Below, one piece after another: positions 58,601 through 64,000 of a stretch of 64,000 nucleotides of DNA (positions are counted from its first letter, which is position 1; the number at the start of each line of letters is the position of its first letter). The position numbers and the translations under genes were made by a program. The stretch is from Microbacteriaceae bacterium PS02066 (GTDB lineage: Bacteria > Actinomycetota > Actinomycetes > Actinomycetales > Microbacteriaceae), in the NCBI GenBank assembly GCA_029959545.1, contig JASCPH010000004.1, positions 40,136 to 104,135 on the forward strand, given 5' to 3'. Under the pieces are notes generated by a model, which saw only the letters and a program-made list of their open reading frames with translations, was not told the DNA's origin and searched no databases.

Positions 58601-60630
58601 TGGGATGGAGCGATCAATCCGCCGGGATGCACCCGCAGTGGCGCCCCAACGGGCAGCGCGTCGGCGTCATCAACAAGGACCGCCTTTACCTGTTCCCGAC
58701 CACCGCCGTCGCCGTTGCCAAGCAGATGTCGCAGCGGGCCGACGAGGCGTTCAGCGACACCAAGACCTCGCTCTCCTCGTCGATGCTCTCCCACGGGTGG
58801 CTCATCGCGGACGGCGCGGGCAAGCGCAGCGTCGTCCGTCGCACCGGCCGCGCGATGCAGCACCGCGTGTGGGACATCCCGCTGTCAGCGCTCACCGGCA
58901 GCGGCCCCGACGCACCCTCCGGCGGCAACGGCATCGACAACGGGGGAGAGGGCCCCCAGGCATCCCCCGAGGGCGGTGTGCCGTCGCTGTTCGATGCCCC
59001 CACGGTCGACGAGACGCCCGCCGCTCCCGCGGAGCCCACGCCCACCCAGCCGGCCGCCCCTGCCGCCCCGGCCGAGACCGAGCAGCCCGCCGCCGCACCA
59101 CATCCCGCCAACTCTGCACTCCGCGACGAGGCCGCACCGTCGCGTCCTGCCTCTACGACGTCGCCCGAGGACTTCCGCGCCCCCCTGGGAGTGCTCCACA
59201 CAGACGGGCTGTGGCTGTCCAACGGTGAGCTGATCCGCATCAAGGGACAGCTCGAGCACGCCGGTCAGCTCGCGCAGCTCGCCACGGACCTGAACCTCGG
59301 CACCCGCATCAACCAGGGCACGAACGGTGCCCGCAAGACCGAGCGCGGCCAGATCTACCTCACCATGGATGCCGCCCTCGCCCTCGGCCTCCCGCTGGAC
59401 ACCCTGCCCGAGTCCACCGACTCCGACTACGGCAAGCTGCTGCGCGAGGCCACCAAGGGCCACCCGTTCATCACCATGGCGACCGAAACCGGGTTCTCCC
59501 TCAGCGGCGACGGATCCATGACCGGCAGCATCGACGTGTGGCGCGAAGACAACCGCGGCATCGGTGTCCACATCGCGCTCATCCCCGCCCAGGACTTCCG
59601 ATTCATCAGCACCATCCTCGACGGCGACCCGGACCCCGCGACCATCGCCCGCCGACTGGGGAAGTTCACCGCGGCGCTCAAGTTCCCCTACCGCAGCAGC
59701 GCCGGCACCACCGGAACCAAGCTCATGCGCGCGCTGCTTCCCCGCGACAAGCACGACGAGATCTACTACCCGCAGGACCGGCCAGCGCCCGTCAAGGACC
59801 AGATGATGGCCGAGGGTGACTTCAACTGGCAGCGCAAGCTCTTCGGCGATGAGATCGGACAGCACTGGGCACACGGGTTCGACCGGGGCGGTTCCTACCT
59901 CGCCGCAGCCAGCACCGAAGTCGGCGTCGGCACACCCACCCACTACGCGGGGCCGCTGCAGTTCACCAAGGCCACAAACAAGCCCGGCTACTGGCTGATC
60001 ACCGCCCCCGAACCGGGCAGCTGGCTGATCCCCGACATCTTCGCCGCCCAGGGCATCGTCCGCGACGGGTTCGCTGGCTCCCAGATCTGGGTCAGCACAC
60101 CTACCCTCGAGCTCGCGAGCGAAATGGGCCTCGAGCTCGAGATCCACGAAGCGTGGCTGTGGGACCGCAAGGCCAAGGTCTTCGAGGCCTGGTACAAGCG
60201 CATCCGCGACGCCCGCACCACCCTCGACACCAGCGACTCCGACGACCAGGCCGCCCGTGACCTGCTCAAGATCGTCTACGCCGCCGCGATCGGCATGCTC
60301 GACTACCGCGGCGACCACGACACCCTCGCCGTGTGGGCCCCGCACCGCCACGACATGATCGTCGCGAAATCCCGCGCCAACATCATCCGCCGCGTCCTCG
60401 CCAACGCCGAGCGCAGCGGCCGGTGGCCCGTCGCCATCGAGAAAGACACCGTCGTCTACACCAGCGACCACACCGACCCGCTCGAGGCCTGGCCCGGCGA
60501 CCCCTCCTGGTTCGGCCGCGGCCTGGGCCAGTACAAGTACGAAGGATCCGACCCGCTCGCGCATCACGCCGAGTTCCTCAACGGTGACGGCTCCTACAAG
60601 GGCAAGAAGTACCTCGAGGAGCTGATCTGA
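55606..60630 (+). CDS. Large plasmid primase-helicase (CHC2, TOPRIM, DUF927)
   Basis: 1674-aa replication protein. Residues ~18-75 hold a CHC2 zinc finger (CPVHGD...MHCFGCG), residues ~200-300 a TOPRIM domain (WLLEGEKDAD, VDNDPAG), so the front is a DnaG-type primase. Residues ~690-880 form a DUF927 helicase-like ATPase with P-loop GGFASYKTS and Walker B VIVDDFAP. After a Pro/Ala linker (~1110-1190) comes a ~480-residue C-terminal domain I do not recognise. Such multi-domain proteins start replication on actinobacterial plasmids and mobile elements. It follows the iterons and regulator gene; its stop overlaps the start of the Tpg-like gene by one base. Confidence 0.85.
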   Translation: MTLEYTGTSTATNSLDRVLEALDRGGWKPRRRGNQHMALCPVHGDAQPSLSIRYDHAGGKVMMHCFGCGDAFDLRDVCGALGLTVSDLFDAPLPADRRNSSHAPRPKRPSLPPRLTQDELAPQTPDLTGATWRRVKVYEYVDDNGVVLQRVHREETTLDGQRHKRFTQSYRGANGRWVKRKPEGFAPLLYNLAAIRTAVAGGSDVWLLEGEKDADSAIAEGLSATTNAGGATAFPAELLEHFRGATVNLVVDNDPAGAQRAAGVGAQLAELGIPARIFLPNLDDRKSDFTDHMDAGGTVATLIEITVDDARAIVAAAEADKLVHGRTGVAVCLKEATAQLEQSQQDRATSEQHAEAWARESLNRLERIKAIDPVLTPEQLGGRGRIALDEYAAATAEGARIARDTYIVAGLDVPQAVASSLVAIRPDLDEQQPTETIEITPSAPRTQTGSGGGNGGVFFGNENTEDQPEKRPFIQGNHYDIVEGQTVLIKHTPGDEENKYFRVMRGWAEVQTVAVEDDGTDNEIARPPHMYVIKFSRWVPNDRGYPTRDTETGQFKTESVTLKYTEDQIRDGSWSKAMPWPGFLESNSRRGADQAWDAMNAIKPPRNNSIVHTTVGWRTTDTGDYFVHATGAIAKGGAVDVDVDVAKTSDIYAMPEPTTDRDTLRQAWLEGTVALRESELPARVIAPLLGHSWTAPVLPGPILLHLVGGFASYKTSHSRLAVQYFAPTLTHNTKGLISGASGGSTAIGLQRTLSGISHVPVIVDDFAPDGNASDAIRRISTLGRIVFNGIGRIRGKQRGGAEADRPILASIITSGELSAQGSADSRIVNLPLDPSTLENGGEIFGRLESRRARQARALIGSSLVQWTAARRQQLVNDFTEAEEDSEHRLCTQAYWRKTIPNQNGHGGLHDRLVQSAVVLDRGIVIMLMMLRDLDVISDDEARDFYGWARAGIAEAISLQDSSASDPGEQLMEYLREAIANGNAHLAGLDSAVPEDASSLGWSDQSAGMHPQWRPNGQRVGVINKDRLYLFPTTAVAVAKQMSQRADEAFSDTKTSLSSSMLSHGWLIADGAGKRSVVRRTGRAMQHRVWDIPLSALTGSGPDAPSGGNGIDNGGEGPQASPEGGVPSLFDAPTVDETPAAPAEPTPTQPAAPAAPAETEQPAAAPHPANSALRDEAAPSRPASTTSPEDFRAPLGVLHTDGLWLSNGELIRIKGQLEHAGQLAQLATDLNLGTRINQGTNGARKTERGQIYLTMDAALALGLPLDTLPESTDSDYGKLLREATKGHPFITMATETGFSLSGDGSMTGSIDVWREDNRGIGVHIALIPAQDFRFISTILDGDPDPATIARRLGKFTAALKFPYRSSAGTTGTKLMRALLPRDKHDEIYYPQDRPAPVKDQMMAEGDFNWQRKLFGDEIGQHWAHGFDRGGSYLAAASTEVGVGTPTHYAGPLQFTKATNKPGYWLITAPEPGSWLIPDIFAAQGIVRDGFAGSQIWVSTPTLELASEMGLELEIHEAWLWDRKAKVFEAWYKRIRDARTTLDTSDSDDQAARDLLKIVYAAAIGMLDYRGDHDTLAVWAPHRHDMIVAKSRANIIRRVLANAERSGRWPVAIEKDTVVYTSDHTDPLEAWPGDPSWFGRGLGQYKYEGSDPLAHHAEFLNGDGSYKGKKYLEELI

Positions 60631-61205
60631 TGGCACTCAGCAAGGGCGCCCAAGCCCGCCAGATGAAAGCGATGTTCGAGGGCCTCACCGGTCAGAAGAT
60701 CCCTGACTACGCCGCGGAGCACCCCGACACTCGCGCGATGCTCAAGTTCCTCTTCCCCGGCAAGAGCGATCGCTTCCCGATCGCGACCGGCCTCGCCGCC
60801 AAGAAGCTCGGCGTCTCCCAGGGCACCGTGCAGCGCTGGATCCGCGGCGCCCAGAACCCCCGCGCCGCTATCACCAAAGAGATCACCAAGCGCGTCCGCC
60901 AATCCGTGACGACCCAGCGCGGCCGCGGACAGCTCGCCAAGCGCGTCCAGGCCCAGCTCCCCACCCGGCAGCGCACCATCCGCGTCAACGCCCTACAGGG
61001 CCCTTCCTCAGACCCCAACGACAAGAAGTACGTCGCCGAGCGGTTCAGCAACCTCGACATGTCACCGTCCGAGCAGCAGCATCTCTACGACGCCTGGGTG
61101 CAGGGCGGCGACGCCGGCGCCACCGACTACCTCACCGGCCTCTACGACACCCGCTACGTCGACGGCTGGCAGTTCCACGGCATCAAAGGCGTCGAGTGGC
61201 GCTGA
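60630..61205 (+). CDS. Tpg-like protein (telomere terminal protein family)
   Basis: 191 aa. An HTH (AAKKLGVSQGTVQRWIRG, residues ~55-72) is followed by a basic Arg/Gln-rich segment and a C-terminal part reading SDPNDKKYVAERF...SEQQHLYDAWVQGGD...LYDTRYVDGWQF. The order and spacing resemble Tpg, the protein bound to 5' ends of Streptomyces linear replicons, in which an HTH is followed by TDD...LPPEYAARLFDAQ and a final acidic segment. The match is from memory, so moderate. Its ATG overlaps the primase stop (TGATG). If correct, the replicon may be linear; a circular element with a Tpg-related regulator is the alternative. Confidence 0.6.
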   Translation: MALSKGAQARQMKAMFEGLTGQKIPDYAAEHPDTRAMLKFLFPGKSDRFPIATGLAAKKLGVSQGTVQRWIRGAQNPRAAITKEITKRVRQSVTTQRGRGQLAKRVQAQLPTRQRTIRVNALQGPSSDPNDKKYVAERFSNLDMSPSEQQHLYDAWVQGGDAGATDYLTGLYDTRYVDGWQFHGIKGVEWR

Positions 61206-61252
61206 CACCCTGGACCTCGCCCACGAGCAACCGCGAAACGAAGGAAGTCCCG

Positions 61253-61612
61253 ATGCCTGAACGAACCGTCGACTTCGTCGTCACCAGCCAGCCCGCCACG
61301 CCCGCCGACCCCATCCCGGCCGGCCAGGAGGCGATCTCGTTTAGCTACGGCATAGCCGCGGGCCAGGACAGCACGATCGTCGTTCACCACGACCAGATCG
61401 GCCGCATCGTGGCGCTCCTCGCCCCCTACGGACTCGGCGTCACACTGTCGGGATACATGGCCAACCTCCCGGAGTGGGTCTCGCTCCGGGTCGTGGACAT
61501 TCCCGAGCGCGGCCACCCCTTCCCCACCCACCAGGACCACAGTTATCTCGTCCTCGTCAACGCGCTGCACCACGCAGGCTTCCGCGAGACGATCCACCCT
61601 CGATTCGAGTAG
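61253..61612 (+). CDS. Hypothetical protein
   Basis: 119 aa from ATG 61253, chosen because AAGGAAG stands 5-6 bp upstream. The protein is soluble, of mixed strand and helix pattern (TIVVHHDQIGRIVALLAPYG), with no recognised motif. It follows the Tpg-like gene by 47 bp, so it may share the replication transcript. No function is proposed. Confidence 0.6.
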   Translation: MPERTVDFVVTSQPATPADPIPAGQEAISFSYGIAAGQDSTIVVHHDQIGRIVALLAPYGLGVTLSGYMANLPEWVSLRVVDIPERGHPFPTHQDHSYLVLVNALHHAGFRETIHPRFE

Positions 61613-61665
61613 CCCTCGATTCGCAGCTACTCGAATCCGTCGGCCAGCGCGATACGCTCTATGTA

Positions 61666-61698
61666 GTGAATGTCACGCTTTTATCAGGCGTGAACGGA
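61666..61698 (+). promoter_or_regulatory. Variant operator before the HTH/PolA-motif gene
   Basis: GTGAATGTCAC (61666-61676) repeats the first 11 bases of the 17-bp palindrome at 19684 and 62220; the second arm is replaced, but TCACGC...GCGTGA forms an alternative inverted repeat just downstream. TATGTA at 61660 is a possible -10. The gene at 61728 follows 30 bp further. Confidence 0.5.
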
Positions 61699-61727
61699 AT
61701 GCCCGCCCTCAGAGAAAGGACCAGCCG

Positions 61728-62156
61728 ATGGCAGCCACCATGCCCGAGCTCGTCGACTACGCCTACATCGCCGAGAAGCTCAACGTCTCTCAGCAGACCG
61801 TGCGCGTCTACGCCACCGGCACCAAGCAGCGCAAGGCCGGCTTCCCCAAGTCCGCGCTCCCCGAGGGTGCGCGCTCGCCGCTCTTCCACAAGAAAGAGGC
61901 CGACGCCTTCATCAAGCGGCGCCTCGAGGAGACCGCCGGTGACAGCGACCAGGAAGAGGCGGCCCAGAGCGCATACGTCGAGCTCGGCCGCGAGATCAAC
62001 CTGCGCAGCCGGGAGCAGCTGCAGGCCGCGCTCTTCGAGGATCTCGGCCTGCCCCGCACCGAGGATCTCTCCGTCTCGACACCGGCGCTCAAGAAGCTCT
62101 ATGACGAGACCGGTTCGGCCTTCGTCGGTCACGTCCTCCGCTTCCGCGGGAAGTAG
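61728..62156 (+). CDS. Small HTH protein with a DNA polymerase I-like motif
   Basis: 142 aa. Residues ~10-50 look like an HTH of the excisionase/MerR kind (YIAEKLNVSQQTVRVYATG). The C-terminal ~55 residues (INLRSREQLQAALFEDLGLP...STPALKKLYDETG...HVLRFR) closely resemble the family-A polymerase stretch N-S-xx-QL-xxx-LF-xx-LGLP...ST-xxx-L-xx-L...xx-R between thumb and palm. No catalytic polymerase residues are present. AGAAAGGA before the ATG gives a good ribosome-binding site. The product may recognise DNA and mimic or bind a polymerase; this is only inference. Confidence 0.6.
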   Translation: MAATMPELVDYAYIAEKLNVSQQTVRVYATGTKQRKAGFPKSALPEGARSPLFHKKEADAFIKRRLEETAGDSDQEEAAQSAYVELGREINLRSREQLQAALFEDLGLPRTEDLSVSTPALKKLYDETGSAFVGHVLRFRGK

Positions 62157-62190
62157 CCCACAGCCACACCCCAACACACCGCGCCCGGCG

Positions 62191-62236
62191 TTGACCACGA
62201 CATCGGCACCGCCTAAGCTGTGAATGTCACATTCAC
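62191..62236 (+). promoter_or_regulatory. Promoter with overlapping 17-bp operator
   Basis: TTGACC (62191-62196), 17 bp, TAAGCT (62214-62219), then GTGAATGTCACATTCAC at 62220-62236, covering the start of transcription. GGGAGG and GTG 62252 follow. The layout copies that at 19654-19700, 42 kb away. Confidence 0.78.
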
Positions 62237-62251
62237 TAGGGAGGCTGATAC

Positions 62252-62965
62252 GTGGACGACTCGTCGACCTACGACCCCGCACCGCTCTGGTTCACGCCCG
62301 AGAGCGCGAATGTCGAAGCGCTCGAGCAGGCCTGGGGTGCGCGCAAGCTCAGCCAGATCATGGGCGCCGCACTCGGCAGCTTCAACCGCCTCGGCCACGT
62401 CGACGCCGGCACAGCCTCAGACACGTTCGGCGTCTCCGAAGGCACCATCCGCCGGTGGATCCGTGACGGCGTGCCCCCACGACGGATCGAGCACGTCATC
62501 GGCCTCGTCCGGCCCCCACAGGGCGCATTCGAGCAGGAGCGCAAGGATCTCGTCTACGCCCGCGGCGCCGTCACCAAGATCTCGACAGACACCGCGAATG
62601 CCGTCGCACTGTGGGGATACAAGGGCTACCTCGAGCAGTGGGATCTCGCGATCATCAAGATCAAGAACATGCCCGTCCTCACCGTCCGCATGGCACGCAC
62701 CGATCGCGACCGCGCCGCAGACAAACGCCTCGCCGCCGGCGGTGAGCTCATCGAGATCTCCACCTTCCCGAGCTACTGGGCAGCAATCGTCGCCCGCAGC
62801 GAGCTCCTCGAGGACGTCTACCCCTACCGGGTCCAGCTGCGCAACACCAAACTCGCCAGCGGCGCCGGCAAGGCCTTCCTCGACGAGGCGCCCAGGAAGC
62901 CGCTGCGCTCCTACCGCAAGAAAGCCCGCACCAGCGTCCGCAAAACCACACGGGAGAACGCATGA
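62252..62965 (+). CDS. HTH protein under the palindromic operator
   Basis: 237 aa from GTG 62252, with GGGAGG about 8 bp upstream. An HTH lies at residues ~52-80 (TASDTFGVSEGTIRRWIRDG), and the rest is mixed with a basic, Arg/Lys-rich C-terminus (YRKKARTSVRKTTRENA). The HTH and basic end recall the Tpg-like protein at 60630, so it may be a distant relative or a regulator. Being directly behind the operator, it is a candidate for the autorepressor that binds GTGAATGTCACATTCAC. The stop overlaps the next gene (ATGA). Confidence 0.62.
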   Translation: MDDSSTYDPAPLWFTPESANVEALEQAWGARKLSQIMGAALGSFNRLGHVDAGTASDTFGVSEGTIRRWIRDGVPPRRIEHVIGLVRPPQGAFEQERKDLVYARGAVTKISTDTANAVALWGYKGYLEQWDLAIIKIKNMPVLTVRMARTDRDRAADKRLAAGGELIEISTFPSYWAAIVARSELLEDVYPYRVQLRNTKLASGAGKAFLDEAPRKPLRSYRKKARTSVRKTTRENA

Positions 62966-63210
62966 CACACGTCCCCCTCGACGAGGCGATCGCCGCTCTC
63001 ACTAACGACGTCGAGAGCGGCGATCTCCCTCGTGTGGTCACCACCGACCATGCGACCCTCGACGCGATCCGCTACGTCGTGCAGCAGTGGTATGCGATCA
63101 CCGACAACGCCGGCCTCGATCTCTCTTCCACCGCCGAGGATGTCGCACGCGAGTACTTCGTGCGCGGCGCACTTCCCGACGAGCCCTGGGTCTGGCAAAG
63201 CTCCCTATGA
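62962..63210 (+). CDS. Small hypothetical protein
   Basis: 82 aa, acidic and predicted helical (YVVQQWYAITDNAG in the middle). It overlaps both neighbours by 4 bp (ATGA at each end), so it is in a tight three-gene operon with the HTH protein and the ADP-ribosyltransferase-like protein. Small size, acidity and direct position before a possible toxin would fit an antitoxin or immunity role, but no family is recognised. Confidence 0.6.
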   Translation: MTHVPLDEAIAALTNDVESGDLPRVVTTDHATLDAIRYVVQQWYAITDNAGLDLSSTAEDVAREYFVRGALPDEPWVWQSSL

Positions 63211-63794
63211 CATCCCCGCCGACCTACTGGCACGGTGGCTGCCCAGGGCTCGAAATCGGCGCTCCGCTGCTAAGTCCGCTCGACGCTGCAGGCGCCGGCC
63301 TGCGGATCCCCTACACGCCCCGAGAGCGCCCAGAGCTCGGCATCGTCTCGCGCACCGACCGCGTCTACTTCTCCACCAACCAAGACTTCGCCCGCGCGTT
63401 CGCCTTCCAGACCGAGATCACCACACCCTCCGGCACGCTCACATCCCGCGGCACGCTCTACGCAGTTACCCCCACCGGCCCTGTCGACGAGGATCCCGAC
63501 TTCGCCGGCCACAACGTCTCCTGGTGCGCCGCCGGCGCCATCATCACCGAGATCATCGAGACCAACGTCCTGATGCGCACCCGCGACGCCACCCGCGCCA
63601 TCGGCATCTACGCCAGCTGGGACGACGGTCGGCCGATGTACCTCGAGGACGGCAGACTCGGTGTCACCTGGCAAATGGAGAGCCGCGGCATCACCCAGGC
63701 CACCGTCGACGAGATCGTGCGCCCCTGGACTCCCGTCGAAACCGCCCTCGAGCGCATCCACGCAGCTGCCACCCGCAACCACCGCACCCGCTGA
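63207..63794 (+). CDS. Arr-like ADP-ribosyltransferase-fold protein
   Basis: 195 aa with the pattern of rifampin ADP-ribosyltransferase (Arr) and related folds: YWHGGCPGLEIGAPLLSP at the front, VYFSTNQDFARAFAF (residues ~51-66), and GTLYAVTPTGPVDEDPD (residues ~82-98), the last very like Arr's IYVVEPTGPI-DDPN. The His of WHGG and the Tyr/Phe of YFST correspond to NAD-contact residues in that family. The C-terminal ~90 residues differ from Arr. It might modify a drug, or a protein or RNA in a toxin or defence role; the small acidic protein before it could be its antidote. Confidence 0.6.
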   Translation: MTSPPTYWHGGCPGLEIGAPLLSPLDAAGAGLRIPYTPRERPELGIVSRTDRVYFSTNQDFARAFAFQTEITTPSGTLTSRGTLYAVTPTGPVDEDPDFAGHNVSWCAAGAIITEIIETNVLMRTRDATRAIGIYASWDDGRPMYLEDGRLGVTWQMESRGITQATVDEIVRPWTPVETALERIHAAATRNHRTR

Positions 63795-63824
63795 CGCGGG
63801 GAGCAGCTGCCACCCGCGATCCGA

Positions 63825-63857
63825 GGCGCCGGCAGAGCGCAGCGAAGCCGACGCCGG
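63825..63857 (+). repeat. Hairpin with an internal GCGCAGC
   Basis: GGCGCCGGC (from about 63825) pairs with GCCGACGCC (to about 63854) with one mismatch; the loop holds GCGCAGC (63836-63842), the same core as in the terminal repeats. No gene lies between 63795 and the end. Confidence 0.5.
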
Positions 63858-63879
63858 CCCCTTGCCTCGACGAACTGCC

Positions 63880-63996
63880 CTCCGCCCGCGGCCGGCTCGC
63901 CGGCTGCCCGAGGCCAGTGGCGCAGCCACTTGCCCTCAGTCCGCCCGCGGCCGGCTCGCCGGCTGCCCGAGGCCAGTGGCGCAGCCACTTGCCCTC
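63880..63996 (+). repeat. Two 58-bp direct repeats with GCA-loop hairpins: candidate telomere
   Basis: 63880-63937 and 63939-63996 are identical (59-bp period). Each holds GCCGGC-TC-GCCGGC, extendable to nine pairs, and AGTGGC-GCA-GCCACT (63915-63929 and 63974-63988), a perfect stem with a GCA triloop. Streptomyces telomeres carry such hairpins with GCA loops on the 3'-ending strand; here they are on the plus strand, which would be the 3' strand if the replicon ends to the right. The sequence stops 3 bp after the second repeat. A plain intergenic repeat is the alternative. Confidence 0.5.
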
Positions 63997-64000
63997 ACGG

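Noticed and set aside
63880..63996. CRISPR-like repeats at the window end
   Set aside because: Only two units, 1 bp apart, without spacers; the units are palindromic and fit a telomere or simple tandem repeat better.
1..63999. tRNA, rRNA genes and attachment sites
   Set aside because: No tRNA-like cloverleaf, rRNA sequence, integrase gene or direct att repeats were seen on reading; a covariance-model scan would be needed to exclude small RNAs.

Overview
The window is about 64 kb of high-GC DNA (last numbered base 63999). Codon use, GTG starts, leaderless starts, an actinobacterial-type conjugation apparatus and the core-gene order DUF6049-murJ-trxB-trxA all point to an actinobacterium, plausibly a member of the Microbacteriaceae. 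That placement is inferred from gene content only. The window looks like the accessory end of a large, possibly linear, conjugative plasmid or a similar element.

Left part (1-19.5 kb) is a defence island. A SNF2-type helicase with a C-terminal DUF3883 domain, a DUF1156 adenine methylase, a DUF499 ATPase with a HEPN-like N-terminus and an OLD-family ATPase/TOPRIM nuclease lie in one tight operon. The operon ended with an HNH nuclease gene that is now split. Between the halves sits a 6.1 kb composite transposon: a complete IS3-family (IS407-like) element, a chromosomal block (trxA, trxB, murJ, 3' end of a DUF6049 gene) and a 3' fragment of a second IS copy. A 4-bp duplication (GTAT) flanks it, and removing the insert restores the HNH reading frame exactly. 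A truncated MmeI-like R-M gene closes the island.

Middle part (19.7-34.8 kb): a short rightward operon (including a DUF3560 protein), then a long leftward conjugation block with an FtsK-like coupling ATPase, a tandem ribbon-helix-helix DNA-binding protein, an M23-type peptidase, VirB6-, VirB4-, VirB3/PrgI- and VirB8/TcpC-like proteins, and small partners. A sigma-factor-like gene is divergent from this block.

Partition and pilus part (34.8-51.2 kb): a phased array of CGC motifs about 11 bp apart (probable centromere), parA and a tandem ribbon-helix-helix parB, then a full Tad/Flp pilus locus (CpaB, TadZ, TadA, TadB, TadC, Flp pilin, three pseudopilins, a lipoprotein, a secreted protein, a LysM/BTAD membrane protein and a prepilin peptidase). 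A lone tnpB (RNA-guided nuclease) is inserted in it.

Right part (51.2-64 kb): a DUF1016 nuclease, a toxin-antitoxin pair, an iteron cluster (GGTGTACC) that is a candidate origin, a 1674-aa primase/helicase, a protein resembling Streptomyces telomere terminal protein Tpg, small HTH proteins, an Arr-like ADP-ribosyltransferase, and a terminal region with two 59-bp-period repeats carrying GCA-loop hairpins, which could be a telomere.

Two regulatory motifs tie the element together. A bipartite promoter-like motif (TGTCCGCGAA-N13-GGCCTATAC) stands upstream of the coupling-ATPase, conjugation, pilin and replication-control operons, always with the same spacer. A 17-bp palindrome (GTGAATGTCACATTCAC) overlaps the predicted start of transcription of two genes at opposite ends of the plasmid module.
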